Below are positions 7,898 through 16,397 of a stretch of 64,000 nucleotides of DNA, one piece after another. Below the pieces are notes generated by a model. It saw nothing but the letters and a program-made list of their open reading frames with translations. It searched no databases and was not told the DNA's origin. Each line of letters starts with the position of its first letter. Position 1 is the stretch's first letter. The position numbers were made by a program, and so were the translations under genes. Location of the stretch: the NCBI GenBank assembly GCA_002454195.1, contig DKIJ01000011.1, forward strand, positions 1 through 64,000, read 5' to 3'. The stretch is from Flavobacterium sp. UBA6721. Its GTDB lineage: Bacteria > Bacteroidota > Bacteroidia > Flavobacteriales > Flavobacteriaceae.

Positions 7898-9358
7898 TTA
7901 TATCTTTTTCCGCATTCTAGCTACCGGAATATCCAGTTGTTCACGGTATTTGGCAATGGTTCTTCGGGCAATTGGGTAGCCTTTGTCTTTTAGAATCTCG
8001 GCTAATTGATCGTCAGGAAGTGGTTTTTTCTTGTCTTCTTCTTCAATAACATTTTGAAGGATTTTTTTAATTTCAAGAGTTGAAACATCTTCTCCCTGAT
8101 CATTTTTCATTGCTTCCGAGAAAAATTCCTTAATCAGTTTGGTGCCATAAGGTGTTTCCACATATTTACTGTTGGCCACTCGAGAAACAGTAGAAATATC
8201 CAGACCTACAATATCGGCAATATCTTTTAGGATCATCGGTTTTAACTTGGTTTCGTCACCGTCTAAGAAATATTCTTCCTGATAATGCATAATGGCATTC
8301 ATGGTTACAAAAAGGGTTTCCTGACGCTGTTTGATGGCATCAATAAACCATTTGGCCGAGTCTAATTTTTGTTTTATAAACTGAACTGCCTCTTTTTGAG
8401 CTCCCGATTTGTCCCTAGAGTCTTTATAAGTTTGTAACATTTCTTGATAATCTTTAGAAACGTGTAGGGAAGGAGCGTTGCGTCCATTCAAAGTCAATTC
8501 GAGTTCATTATCAATGATTCGAATGGCAAAATCAGGAACTACATTTTCGGTGATTTTGTTGTTTCCTGTAAAACTTCCTCCTGGTTTTGGGTTCAGTTTT
8601 TCAATTTCGTAAACTGCTTTTTTAAGCTGTTCGTTAGAAACATTGTATTTCTGAATCAATTTGTCGTAATGTTTTTTGGTAAAAGCATCAAATTGATTTT
8701 CGATAATATCAGCGGCTAAATCAACCGAATCCGTTGGTGTTTTGTGCTTGAGTTGTAACAAAAGGCATTCTTGCAAATCACGAGCCCCTACACCTGATGG
8801 CTCTAATTGGTGGATGACCTGTAACATGCGTTCAACCATGTATTCATCCGTATAAATACCTTGGGTAAAAGCCATGTCATCAACAATGTCTGGAATACTT
8901 CGGCGGATGTAACCCATATCGTCAATGCTTCCCACTAAGAATTCGGCAATCTCTCTTTCGTGATCTTCCAGAATAAAAGTGTTCAGTTGATTGATTAAAT
9001 CCTGATGAAAACTGATAGGAGCCGCTAAGGGTGATTCGCGATTTTCATCGTCATCGCTGTAATTATTAGCTTGGGTTTTATAATCAGGAGTATCATCATC
9101 ACTTAGGTATTCGTCGATATTAATGTCGTCTGCTTCAATTCTGTCCGAATCATCATAGTCGTCATAATCATCGTTATCGAATTCGTCTTTTTCATAATCC
9201 TCTTCTTCTTTTCCAGCTTCTAAAGCCGGATTTTCATTCATTTCTTCTAAAAGACGTTGCTCAAAAGCTTGCGTAGGCAATTGAATTAACTTCATCAGCT
9301 GTATTTGCTGTGGAGATAATTTTTGAGATAATTTTAAATTTAAAAATTGCTTTAGCAT
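7898..9358 (-). CDS. rpoN: RNA polymerase sigma-54 factor
   Basis: A 486-residue sigma-54. Region I is the Gln/Leu-rich N-terminus (LSQKLSPQQIQLMKLIQLP, 10-28). Region II is strongly acidic (about 50-125, runs of Asp and Tyr-Asp). The core-binding domain follows, then the helix-turn-helix (LDISTVSRVANSKYVETPYG), which recognises -12. The RpoN box near the C-terminus reads ARRTIAKYREQL. All domains are present. Sigma-54 needs an AAA+ activator; none is encoded in this window. The 5' leader carries five 7-bp repeats beginning 10 bp before the ATG (9368-9402). Confidence 0.96.
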   Translation of the reverse strand: MLKQFLNLKLSQKLSPQQIQLMKLIQLPTQAFEQRLLEEMNENPALEAGKEEEDYEKDEFDNDDYDDYDDSDRIEADDINIDEYLSDDDTPDYKTQANNYSDDDENRESPLAAPISFHQDLINQLNTFILEDHEREIAEFLVGSIDDMGYIRRSIPDIVDDMAFTQGIYTDEYMVERMLQVIHQLEPSGVGARDLQECLLLQLKHKTPTDSVDLAADIIENQFDAFTKKHYDKLIQKYNVSNEQLKKAVYEIEKLNPKPGGSFTGNNKITENVVPDFAIRIIDNELELTLNGRNAPSLHVSKDYQEMLQTYKDSRDKSGAQKEAVQFIKQKLDSAKWFIDAIKQRQETLFVTMNAIMHYQEEYFLDGDETKLKPMILKDIADIVGLDISTVSRVANSKYVETPYGTKLIKEFFSEAMKNDQGEDVSTLEIKKILQNVIEEEDKKKPLPDDQLAEILKDKGYPIARRTIAKYREQLDIPVARMRKKI

Positions 9359-9367
9359 CTATTTTCA

Positions 9368-9402
9368 GTTATGAGTTATGGGTTATGAGTTGTAAGTTGA
9401 AG
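9368..9402. repeat. Five 7-bp tandem repeats in the rpoN leader
   Basis: Read on the plus strand, the units are GTTATGA, GTTATGG, GTTATGA, GTTGTAA, GTTGAAG. They lie immediately upstream of the rpoN start codon. Similar heptamer tracts precede frr and uppP, and one lies within leuS. Confidence 0.8.
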
Positions 9403-9441
9403 TGTGACGCTTAACTTCTAACATTTAACATATAACTTTAT

Positions 9442-10875
9442 TTAAAATTCCGCATTCATTGGTGTTCTTGGAAACGGAATCACATCGCGAATATTGCTCA
9501 TTCCTGTTACAAAAAGAACTAATCTTTCAAATCCTAGTCCGAAACCAGAGTGAACCGCGCTTCCAAATTTTCTAGTGTCTAAATACCACCATAATTCTTC
9601 TTCACTAATTCCTAGGGCTTTCATTTTTTCGATTAAAACATCATAACGCTCTTCTCTTTGTGAACCACCTACAATTTCACCAATTCCAGGGAACAAAATA
9701 TCCATGGCACGAACCGTTTTTCCGTCTTCGTTCAAACGCATGTAGAACGCTTTAATATTGGCTGGATAATCAAACAGGATTACCGGACATTTAAAGTGTT
9801 TTTCTACCAGATAACGCTCGTGTTCCGATTGTAAATCGGCGCCCCATTCGTTGATGATATATTGGAATTTTTTCTTTTTATTAGGTGTCGAATCTCTTAA
9901 AATATCGATGGCTTCCGTGTACGAAACACGTTTGAATTTATTGTCTAGAACAAAATTCAATTTTTCAAGCAACGACATTTCGCTTCTTTCTGCCTGAGGT
10001 TTAGATTTTTCTTCTTCTAACAAACGACTTTCTAAGAATTTCAAGTCGTCAGAACATTTTTCCATGGTGTATTTAATCACATATTGGATAAAATCCTCGG
10101 CCAAATCCATGTTGTCATCCAAATCATTGAAGGCTACTTCTGGTTCAATCATCCAAAATTCGGCTAAGTGGCGAGAAGTATTCGAATTTTCGGCTCTAAA
10201 AGTAGGTCCGAAAGTATAAATTTGTCCCAAAGCCATCGCAAAAGTTTCCCCTTCCAGCTGACCTGAAACCGTTAGATTCGTATGTTTTCCAAAGAAATCT
10301 TTTTTGTAATCGATGTTGCCTTCTTCGTTTTTTGGTAAGTTTTCCAATGGTAACGAAGTCACCTGAAACATCTCTCCAGCTCCTTCAGCATCGGCTCCGG
10401 TGATAATTGGCGTATTCACATAGACAAAACCTTTTTGTTGAAAATAGCTGTGCACCGCAAAAGATAATACCGAACGTACTCTCATAATCGCCCCAAAAGC
10501 ATTGGTTCTCACACGCAAATGCGCATTTTCACGTAAAAATTCCAAAGAGTGTTTTTTAGGCTGCATTGGGAATTTCTCAGGGTCTGAATCTCCTAAGATT
10601 TCCAATTTAGCCACCTGAATTTCTACCTTCTGACCAGCACCTTTACTTTCAACCAAAGTACCCGTTACCGATACCGCCGCACCCGTAGTAATTCTTTTTA
10701 AAATATCTTCTGGGGTATTTTCAAAATCTACCACACATTGGATGTTATTGATAGTCGAACCATCATTCAAAGCAATAAACTGATTGTTTCTAAAAGTCCT
10801 TACCCATCCTTTTGCATTTACCTCCTGTAGTGTTACTGCGCTATTCAATAAGTCTTTAACTTTTGTATGCTTCAT
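9442..10875 (-). CDS. asnS: Asparaginyl-tRNA synthetase
   Basis: A 477-residue class IIb aminoacyl-tRNA synthetase that charges tRNA-Asn. The N-terminal OB fold binds the anticodon ([18 protein letters not shown], about 21-38). Motif 2 is in the region [21 protein letters not shown], typical of AsnRS rather than AspRS. Motif 3 is [10 protein letters not shown] near the C-terminus, followed by the IRDVIPFPR signature. The length is standard. A long gap upstream and a TATATTTG box at 10918-10925 suggest its own promoter. Confidence 0.97.
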   Translation of the reverse strand: MKHTKVKDLLNSAVTLQEVNAKGWVRTFRNNQFIALNDGSTINNIQCVVDFENTPEDILKRITTGAAVSVTGTLVESKGAGQKVEIQVAKLEILGDSDPEKFPMQPKKHSLEFLRENAHLRVRTNAFGAIMRVRSVLSFAVHSYFQQKGFVYVNTPIITGADAEGAGEMFQVTSLPLENLPKNEEGNIDYKKDFFGKHTNLTVSGQLEGETFAMALGQIYTFGPTFRAENSNTSRHLAEFWMIEPEVAFNDLDDNMDLAEDFIQYVIKYTMEKCSDDLKFLESRLLEEEKSKPQAERSEMSLLEKLNFVLDNKFKRVSYTEAIDILRDSTPNKKKKFQYIINEWGADLQSEHERYLVEKHFKCPVILFDYPANIKAFYMRLNEDGKTVRAMDILFPGIGEIVGGSQREERYDVLIEKMKALGISEEELWWYLDTRKFGSAVHSGFGLGFERLVLFVTGMSNIRDVIPFPRTPMNAEF

Positions 10876-10917
10876 TTATCTATAATATCGATTAGAATTC
10901 ATCCTGTTTTACACAGA

Positions 10918-10925
10918 CAAATATA
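10918..10925 (-). promoter_or_regulatory. Candidate -7 box of asnS (TATATTTG on minus strand)
   Basis: An exact TAnnTTTG match on the minus strand, about 43 bp upstream of the asnS ATG. The nearest upstream TTG is only 11 bp away, so the -33 element is unclear. Confidence 0.5.
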
Positions 10926-10992
10926 ATTCATTTTTTCAAAGCAGTAAACTCGATTCAATTCTTATTAGGAGCATTATCCCGTTATCCGCTTT

Positions 10993-11046
10993 ATCTTGTG
11001 GGGCAAAAGCCAAGCCCCACAAGGATGCCGCTACTACCGGGGCTAG
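10993..11046. repeat. REP-like hairpin element, copy A of an inverted pair
   Basis: Contains a 10-bp perfect stem (CTTGTGGGGC / GCCCCACAAG, 10995-11023) and a conserved flank ending in GGGGCTAG. The reverse complement of 12461-12514 matches it over roughly 54 bp with few differences. The pair encloses the orphan gene 11639-12310. Confidence 0.75.
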
Positions 11047-11290
11047 AAATGTGTGAACGAAATATATGTCATCCTTACAGGACTATAAATATACCGCTCC
11101 TACGGAGCTATTTATTCGTGGCCTATTATTTTTCCCGAAATAAATTTCGGGGCTACAAAAGCTTCGTTCCTACGGAACTTCGTTTTATTGAGGTTTTAAA
11201 CAGAGCCGTAGGCTCGGCATATTTTGTAGGGATGGATTTCAATCCATCCGAAGTAGGTACGGAATATAGTATTTAAGCTAGTCAAGTTTG
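11047..11290. repeat. String of short TAC-triloop hairpins and other palindromes
   Basis: Non-coding. It contains TCCT-TAC-AGGA (11072-11082), GCTCC-TAC-GGAGC (11096-11108), GTTCC-TAC-GGAAC (11166-11178) and GAGCC-GTA-GGCTC (11203-11215). It also has CCCGAAAT-AA-ATTTCGGG (11134-11151) and GGATGGATT-TC-AATCCATCC (11230-11249). The arms differ but stay complementary. The remainder of the 10876-11638 gap has no convincing gene. Confidence 0.7.
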
Positions 11291-11399
11291 GATTAGCCGC
11301 GTTGCAAACCCTACGATTTTTATTTTAATTTAAATAGGTACTCGATGTAATCGAGCACCAGTTTGGGGAAAACACCTTAAAACCACATTTAAAACTCCA

Positions 11400-11429
11400 C
11401 AAAAAAAAAGAGGACACTAAATCCTCTTG
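11400..11429 (-). terminator. Possible minus-strand terminator in the repeat region
   Basis: AAGAGGA / TCCTCTT arms followed on the minus strand by a run of nine or more T. It lies 210 bp past the end of the orphan gene 11639-12310 and could be its terminator; the stretch between (11430-11638) holds no recognisable gene. Confidence 0.5.
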
Positions 11430-11638
11430 AAATTCTTCTAACTCATTTATCGAAAACCCCATAGGGATGGATGTAGAGCGGTTCCGTTCAACACGGGCTT
11501 CATTGCTCGTGCTACGCACGCAACGAATCCCTTAGCTGTTGTAAGCAGTTTTTAAATTTACTTAACTTCCTTTTTAGAGAATTATGAAATATTTCTTTTA
11601 TGTCTTTTTTTTTAAAACACAAATATGTTATTTAATCT

Positions 11639-12310
11639 TTATTTCCAATCTGATGCACGATAAGGGGTAAATCGTATGTTGTGAATTATGCCTGTTTTTA
11701 TATCTTCGAAAGAGTTCTCTCTGATAGTAAAATAAAAATAATCTTGGAAGGGATAGGGATGGTTCTTAGTCTTTAACCGTTTATCAAGAATAGCAAACCC
11801 ATCTATAATTTCTAGACTATATGTGTCAAAATCATTATCTTCAAAACTATTGTGCCTTACCTCAAGCTGTCCTTTTCCTTGAGCAGATTTTAAGTTGTCA
11901 ATGAAGAAACTTAAGCCATCATTATGAATATTTAAATCATTATTCCAATAATCAGCAATTGGCACTCTATAAGCTCCGGTGTATTGTACTTCATGATAAA
12001 TTCTGGCATTTTCATACTTGCTAGAGAACATACTTTTATATGTAGAATTATTTTTGTCGACTTCTTCGTCTTTAGCTTTCTTTAATCTTTCATTTCGTTC
12101 TTTTGTTGCCAAAGCTCTTGCTTTATCAAGTTCAGCTAATTCTTTTTCTTTTTTTAATTTAGCTAATTCTTGCTTTGTTATAAGTTCAGTTTCTCTTTCT
12201 ATTTTAATTTTATTTTTCCACTTATTAAAAGACGTTCGAAAGGAAGGAAAGTAAATAACTAGAAATAATGTTAAAATAGAACACCCAATTATTATAAATT
12301 TCATCACCAT
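11639..12310 (-). CDS. Membrane-anchored hypothetical protein with coiled coil
   Basis: A 223-residue protein of unknown function. One N-terminal membrane span (about 4-24, FIIIGCSILTLFLVIYFPSF) is followed by a basic/acidic coiled coil (about 30-90, with KKEKELAELDKARAL) and a C-terminal globular domain of about 120 residues rich in aromatic residues (YTGAYRVPIADYWNNDL; FQDYFYFTIRENSFEDI). The topology is probably N-terminus in, with the C-terminal domain in the periplasm, though the opposite is possible. It is an orphan gene in a repeat-rich island bounded by inverted REP-like elements, with no operon partner. Confidence 0.65.
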   Translation of the reverse strand: MVMKFIIIGCSILTLFLVIYFPSFRTSFNKWKNKIKIERETELITKQELAKLKKEKELAELDKARALATKERNERLKKAKDEEVDKNNSTYKSMFSSKYENARIYHEVQYTGAYRVPIADYWNNDLNIHNDGLSFFIDNLKSAQGKGQLEVRHNSFEDNDFDTYSLEIIDGFAILDKRLKTKNHPYPFQDYFYFTIRENSFEDIKTGIIHNIRFTPYRASDWK

Positions 12311-12460
12311 TTGTTTTTATTAAATTGCTTACAACTTGTATATAGGTCTGACAAAATTAGACTTATCACCCCAATTTTAGGTGGATAGGCCTGACGGCTA
12401 TCAGTTTTAATCTTTTTTCAAATATATAAAAAACAATCCTACAAAAACAGAATTTTCTCA

Positions 12461-12514
12461 CTAGCCCTGACAGTAACGACATCCTTGTGGGGCTTGGCTT
12501 TTGCCTCACAAGAT
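12461..12514. repeat. REP-like hairpin element, copy B (inverted)
   Basis: The inverse copy of 10993-11046, with its own near-perfect stem (CTTGTGGGGC ... GCCTCACAAG, 12484-12512). It lies in the 12311-12629 gap, which otherwise shows no gene. Short ORFs crossing it on both strands are by-products of the repeat. Confidence 0.75.
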
Positions 12515-12629
12515 ATAGTGAATGGCAGGAACAAAATTTATTGAAAATACTAAAGTTCAGCTCCCCAAAAAAGAATCCCATCTCGTTCCTCAAAACAAGA
12601 CAGGATTTTATAAGTTGTAAAAAAATAGT

Positions 12630-15242
12630 TTATTCGTCTAATTCCAAAATCAAATTAGCAATCAGGGCTGTCCAACCGGTTTGATGGGAAGCACCGAGTC
12701 CTTTTCCGGTATCACCGTCAAAGAATTCATAGAAAAGATGCTCGTTTCTAAAATGTTCGTTTTTGGCAAAATGCATTTCGTGATCGTCCGAATGGTATTG
12801 GAATTTACCTTCGCTATTGCGTTCAAACAATCGGATTAAGCGTTTTGTCAACTCGTTAGCAATTTGTTTTAGATTCAATTTGTTGCCAGAACCTGTTGGG
12901 AATTCATAGATGTATGTTGGTCCATAAAATTTATAATATTGACGCAACGATTGAATTATCATGTAGTTTAAAGGCATCCAGATAGGACCACGCCAGTTTG
13001 AATTTCCTCCAAACATCCCTGAACGGCTTTCTCCTGGTTCATATTGAATTTGGTGAGAATTGTTAAACACAAAAGGATGGTCTTTATGGTATTTAGACAA
13101 CGAGCGAATTCCGTAATCGGAGAGGAATTCATTTTCGTCTAACAAACGTTTTAATAGGTTTTCCAATCTAAAACCACGCATTATGGAGAACAAGAAATTC
13201 CCATCTGCATTGGCTTTTTCTAAGTTGGAAATTAGAGAAGCTAAATCGGGACGGGTTCTTATGATTTCATTGGCACGATTTCTAAATTCTTGCAACTCAT
13301 CAAATAAGTCTTTGTGCATGATTTCGACTGCAAACAATGGAATCACACCCACTAAAGAACGTACTCGTAAGCGCTCGGTTTTTCCATTCGACATTTGTAC
13401 CACATCATAGTAAAAATTGTCTTGGTCGTCCCAAAGAGAAATATCTTTTTTACCAATATGGTGCATGGCCCAGGCAATATTCAAAAAGTGTCGGAAAAAC
13501 TTCGCCGAAATCTCTTCGTATATTTTGTTAGTGATTGCCAGTTCTAATGACATACGCAACATGTTCAACGAAAACATTGCCATCCAACTAGTCGCATCGG
13601 CTTGTTGCATTTTTTTTATTCCTTCGGGCATGTGATTGCGGTCAAAAACCCCAATGTTATCTAATCCTAAGAATCCGCCCTCGAATAAGTCGGTTCCACT
13701 GGTGTCTTTTTGGTTCACCCACCAAGTAAAGTTGATGAGTAGTTTTTGGAAGGCTTTTTCAAGGAATGGCGTATCAGCTTTTCCTGTACGGTTTTTGTCT
13801 TTTTCATAGACTTTCCAAACCGCCCAAGAGTGTACAGGAGGATTTACATCGCTAAAATTCCATTCGTAAGCTGGAATTTGGCCGTTAGGATGCATATAGC
13901 TTTCTTGTAAAACCAATAACAATTGTTGTTTGGCAAAATAGGGGTCAATTTCCACAAAGGAAGCCATGTGAAAAGCCAAGTCCCAAGCGGCATACCATGG
14001 ATATTCCCATTTGTCTGGCATCGAAATTACATGGCGATTGTTTAGGTGTTGCCAACTGTAATTGCGCAAATTACTTCTACTGGCCGGAGTTTCCTCAATG
14101 CCTCCAAATAGCCATTTGTGAATATTGAAATAGTAGAATTGTTTAGTCCATAATAAACCTGAAAAAGCACTCTTGGCAATGGCACGATGGGCTTCGGGTA
14201 TTTTTTCGTTTATGGTTTCGTTATAAAAATTTTCACACTCTTGTTTTCTTTTATTAAATACCGATTCAAAATCAGCCCATGGATTTTCCAGTACCGAATT
14301 GCTTAAACGGATTCGGATGGTTTTTTCTTCTCCTGCTTGTAAGTCTAACTGATGCCAAATGGCTACTTTGGTTCCTGTTTTGTTTGGATTTACAGTAGCT
14401 TCTCCGTTTACAACATGGTTGTTAATCCCATCTTTGACATATTCGTATTCGTTAGCAAAGTTGTAAATACGTTTGTTGTTAGTTTCATTCTCACAAAACA
14501 ATTGTTGTCCTCCTTCATGGTACAGGTAGTAATCGCCTATTCGGCTACTTTTAGAAAGCACCATATTATCCCCATAGGATTCCATATTGGGTCTTGGATG
14601 ACGGTTGTTGTGTTTCCAAAAATTTCGGAACCAATAATGTGGTAACACGTGAATGCTGGCTGCTGCTTCTCCACGGTTTGCTACAGTCACCTTCATTAAA
14701 ATATCGTCTACATTGGCTTTGGCATATTCGATATAACAATCAAAATAGGCGTTGTTGTTAAAACTGTTAGTGTCTAAAATTTCAAATTCCGGTTCCTCAC
14801 GACTGCGACGGTTGTTGTTAACTAAATCGCTATATGGAAATTCGTTTTGTGGGTATTTGTATAAATAGCGGTTATAAGTATGTGTAGGAGTAGAAACTTG
14901 ATGGAAGTACAATTCTTTGACATCTTCACCATGATTTCCTTGATTATTTGTTAAACCAAATAAACGTTCTTTGATAATAGGATCTTTGCCATTCCAAAAG
15001 GCAGGCGCTAAACATAAAATTTCTCTGGAGTCACAAAAACCACCAATACCTTCCTCTCCCCAGCGGTAAGCGTTGCTTCGGGCTTTGTCATGGTCTATAA
15101 ATTCCCATGCTTCTCCATGTTGGCTGTAATCTTCACGAACAGTTCCCCATTGCCTTTCGGCTAAATAAGGTCCCCATTTTTTCCAATTTCTGTAATTATC
15201 AGAAACGGCTAATCTTTCTGATTCAGAATTCGTATGTCCCAT
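12630..15242 (-). CDS. GH63-type glucosidase (mannosyl-oligosaccharide glucosidase family)
   Basis: An 870-residue cytosolic-looking protein without a signal peptide. It matches the MGH1-type / GH63-like glycosidases, whose (alpha/alpha)6 barrel hydrolyses alpha-glucosides. Visible family segments are the N-terminal WGPYLAERQWGTVREDYS (about 25-42), the mid-protein YPWYAAWDLAFHMASF region and NGQIPAYEWNFSDVNPP, GGFLGLDNIGVFDR, and the C-terminal GNSNWRGPIWMPLNYMII with FYEFFDGDTGKGLGASHQTGWTAL. These hold the acidic residues usually assigned to catalysis (Asp in AWDL; Glu/Asp near the C-terminus). The bacterial substrate is uncertain: trehalose-like, glucosylglycerate or other alpha-glucosides. 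It stands alone. Confidence 0.85.
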   Translation of the reverse strand: MGHTNSESERLAVSDNYRNWKKWGPYLAERQWGTVREDYSQHGEAWEFIDHDKARSNAYRWGEEGIGGFCDSREILCLAPAFWNGKDPIIKERLFGLTNNQGNHGEDVKELYFHQVSTPTHTYNRYLYKYPQNEFPYSDLVNNNRRSREEPEFEILDTNSFNNNAYFDCYIEYAKANVDDILMKVTVANRGEAAASIHVLPHYWFRNFWKHNNRHPRPNMESYGDNMVLSKSSRIGDYYLYHEGGQQLFCENETNNKRIYNFANEYEYVKDGINNHVVNGEATVNPNKTGTKVAIWHQLDLQAGEEKTIRIRLSNSVLENPWADFESVFNKRKQECENFYNETINEKIPEAHRAIAKSAFSGLLWTKQFYYFNIHKWLFGGIEETPASRSNLRNYSWQHLNNRHVISMPDKWEYPWYAAWDLAFHMASFVEIDPYFAKQQLLLVLQESYMHPNGQIPAYEWNFSDVNPPVHSWAVWKVYEKDKNRTGKADTPFLEKAFQKLLINFTWWVNQKDTSGTDLFEGGFLGLDNIGVFDRNHMPEGIKKMQQADATSWMAMFSLNMLRMSLELAITNKIYEEISAKFFRHFLNIAWAMHHIGKKDISLWDDQDNFYYDVVQMSNGKTERLRVRSLVGVIPLFAVEIMHKDLFDELQEFRNRANEIIRTRPDLASLISNLEKANADGNFLFSIMRGFRLENLLKRLLDENEFLSDYGIRSLSKYHKDHPFVFNNSHQIQYEPGESRSGMFGGNSNWRGPIWMPLNYMIIQSLRQYYKFYGPTYIYEFPTGSGNKLNLKQIANELTKRLIRLFERNSEGKFQYHSDDHEMHFAKNEHFRNEHLFYEFFDGDTGKGLGASHQTGWTALIANLILELDE

Positions 15243-15476
15243 ATTGTTAGTATGCTAATTAGTGGTATCATTCTTTTGTAAGCCTTCCAAAAAGGAAAAT
15301 ATTTCGTTCCTATTTTTGTAAAGTACCTAAGTAAAAATAAGATTTTTTTCTGCAAATACTTCTCTAGTCAATACTATTTGCTGATTATAGGTATTGTTAA
15401 GATTCTTTTTTGTTATTCAAAAAAAATCAAGCGTTTTTTTTGATGAATTAATGACAATAGCCTTATTCAAAAAAGA

Positions 15477-15515
15477 AAATCCTGACGGTTTCTAGGTCAG
15501 GATTTTATACTATTT
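15477..15515 (-). terminator. Terminator downstream of the mscS-like gene
   Basis: Arms AAAATCCTGAC (15477-15487) and GTCAGGATTTT (15496-15506). On the minus strand the stem follows the channel gene and is followed by a T-rich stretch. The rest of the 15243-15540 gap is AT-rich with no gene seen. Confidence 0.75.
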
Positions 15516-15540
15516 CTTTTTTTATTAAAAAAAATGACTC

Positions 15541-16371
15541 TTATTTCTTCGCAGGGCTGTCTACATGAGGAGCTGAAATATGAAGATTGTAATCGGTAAA
15601 TTGCGTATATACTTTTTCGTTCATATCAAAAAATACTGCGGTATGATTGGATCCGTCTACCCAAACTTTTACAGCAATAGTTACTGTACTATCAGTTAAA
15701 GAAGCGATTCCAATAAATGGCGCAGGTTGTTTTAATATTCTAGCATCCTGTTCGATAAAATGAGTCATGGCTTTTTTAAATTTTTCAATATCATCGCCAA
15801 AAGCGATTCCAAAAGTCCAATCTACTCTTCTTGTAGGTTCAGCCGAATGGTTTGTTAAAGCGCCTGTTGATAATGGACCGTTAGGAATAATGACTAGTTT
15901 TTTATCGGCAGTGTTAAGCATTGTAGAAAAAATACTGATTTCTTTTACCGTACCAATAAAACCTTGTGCCTCGATAGTATCACCAATTCGGAATGGTTTC
16001 AGGATTAAAATAATAACGCCTCCGGCAAAATTTTGCAAGGTGCCTGATAATGCCATACCTACTGCTAAACCAGCTGCTCCAAGAATTGCTACAAACGAAG
16101 TCATTTGGATACCAATCATCCCCATAACTGTTATGGCAACTAAAACTTTTAGTGTAATATTAGTTAGGCTTCTTAAGAATGGAATCAATGATTGGTCAAT
16201 TTTCGATCTTTCTAAAGATTTTCCAACCGCTTTTGTAACGATTTTAGTAAACCATAAACCAATTACTAAAACTATAATTCCTCCTACTAATTTTGGAGCG
16301 TATTCAAAACCAAAGTCTATAGATTTGTCTATGTATTTGTTAACTAATGTAACTTGTTGATCGATTAACAT
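15541..16371 (-). CDS. Small-conductance mechanosensitive channel (MscS family)
   Basis: A 276-residue inner-membrane channel that opens under membrane tension on osmotic downshock. Three N-terminal spans (about 26-45, 65-90, 93-125) end in the pore helix, rich in Gly/Ala (LGAAGLAVGMALSGTLQNFAGGVIILI). The cytoplasmic beta domain has FRIGDTIEAQGFIGTVKEI and the conserved IPNGPLSTGALTNHS. The size matches E. coli MscS. It lies 26 bp downstream of the RND exporter gene on the same strand, so the two are likely co-transcribed. Confidence 0.9.
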   Translation of the reverse strand: MLIDQQVTLVNKYIDKSIDFGFEYAPKLVGGIIVLVIGLWFTKIVTKAVGKSLERSKIDQSLIPFLRSLTNITLKVLVAITVMGMIGIQMTSFVAILGAAGLAVGMALSGTLQNFAGGVIILILKPFRIGDTIEAQGFIGTVKEISIFSTMLNTADKKLVIIPNGPLSTGALTNHSAEPTRRVDWTFGIAFGDDIEKFKKAMTHFIEQDARILKQPAPFIGIASLTDSTVTIAVKVWVDGSNHTAVFFDMNEKVYTQFTDYNLHISAPHVDSPAKK

Positions 16372-16397
16372 TGTTAGTTGTTTTTATTTCTAAAAGT

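Noticed and set aside
10998..11276. Open reading frame of 92 codons starting MGQKPSPTR
   Set aside because: It runs through REP-like and triloop palindromes and has no protein-like pattern; a related peptide (QKPSPTRM) appears at 12366-12593 only because the DNA repeat is inverted there.
11325..11519. 64-codon minus-strand frame near a GC-rich patch
   Set aside because: Low-complexity translation with no domain; the patch looks like another interspersed repeat fragment.
15767..16360. 197-codon frame antisense to the mscS-like gene
   Set aside because: The mscS-like frame on the other strand has clear family motifs; the antisense frame has no recognisable domain.
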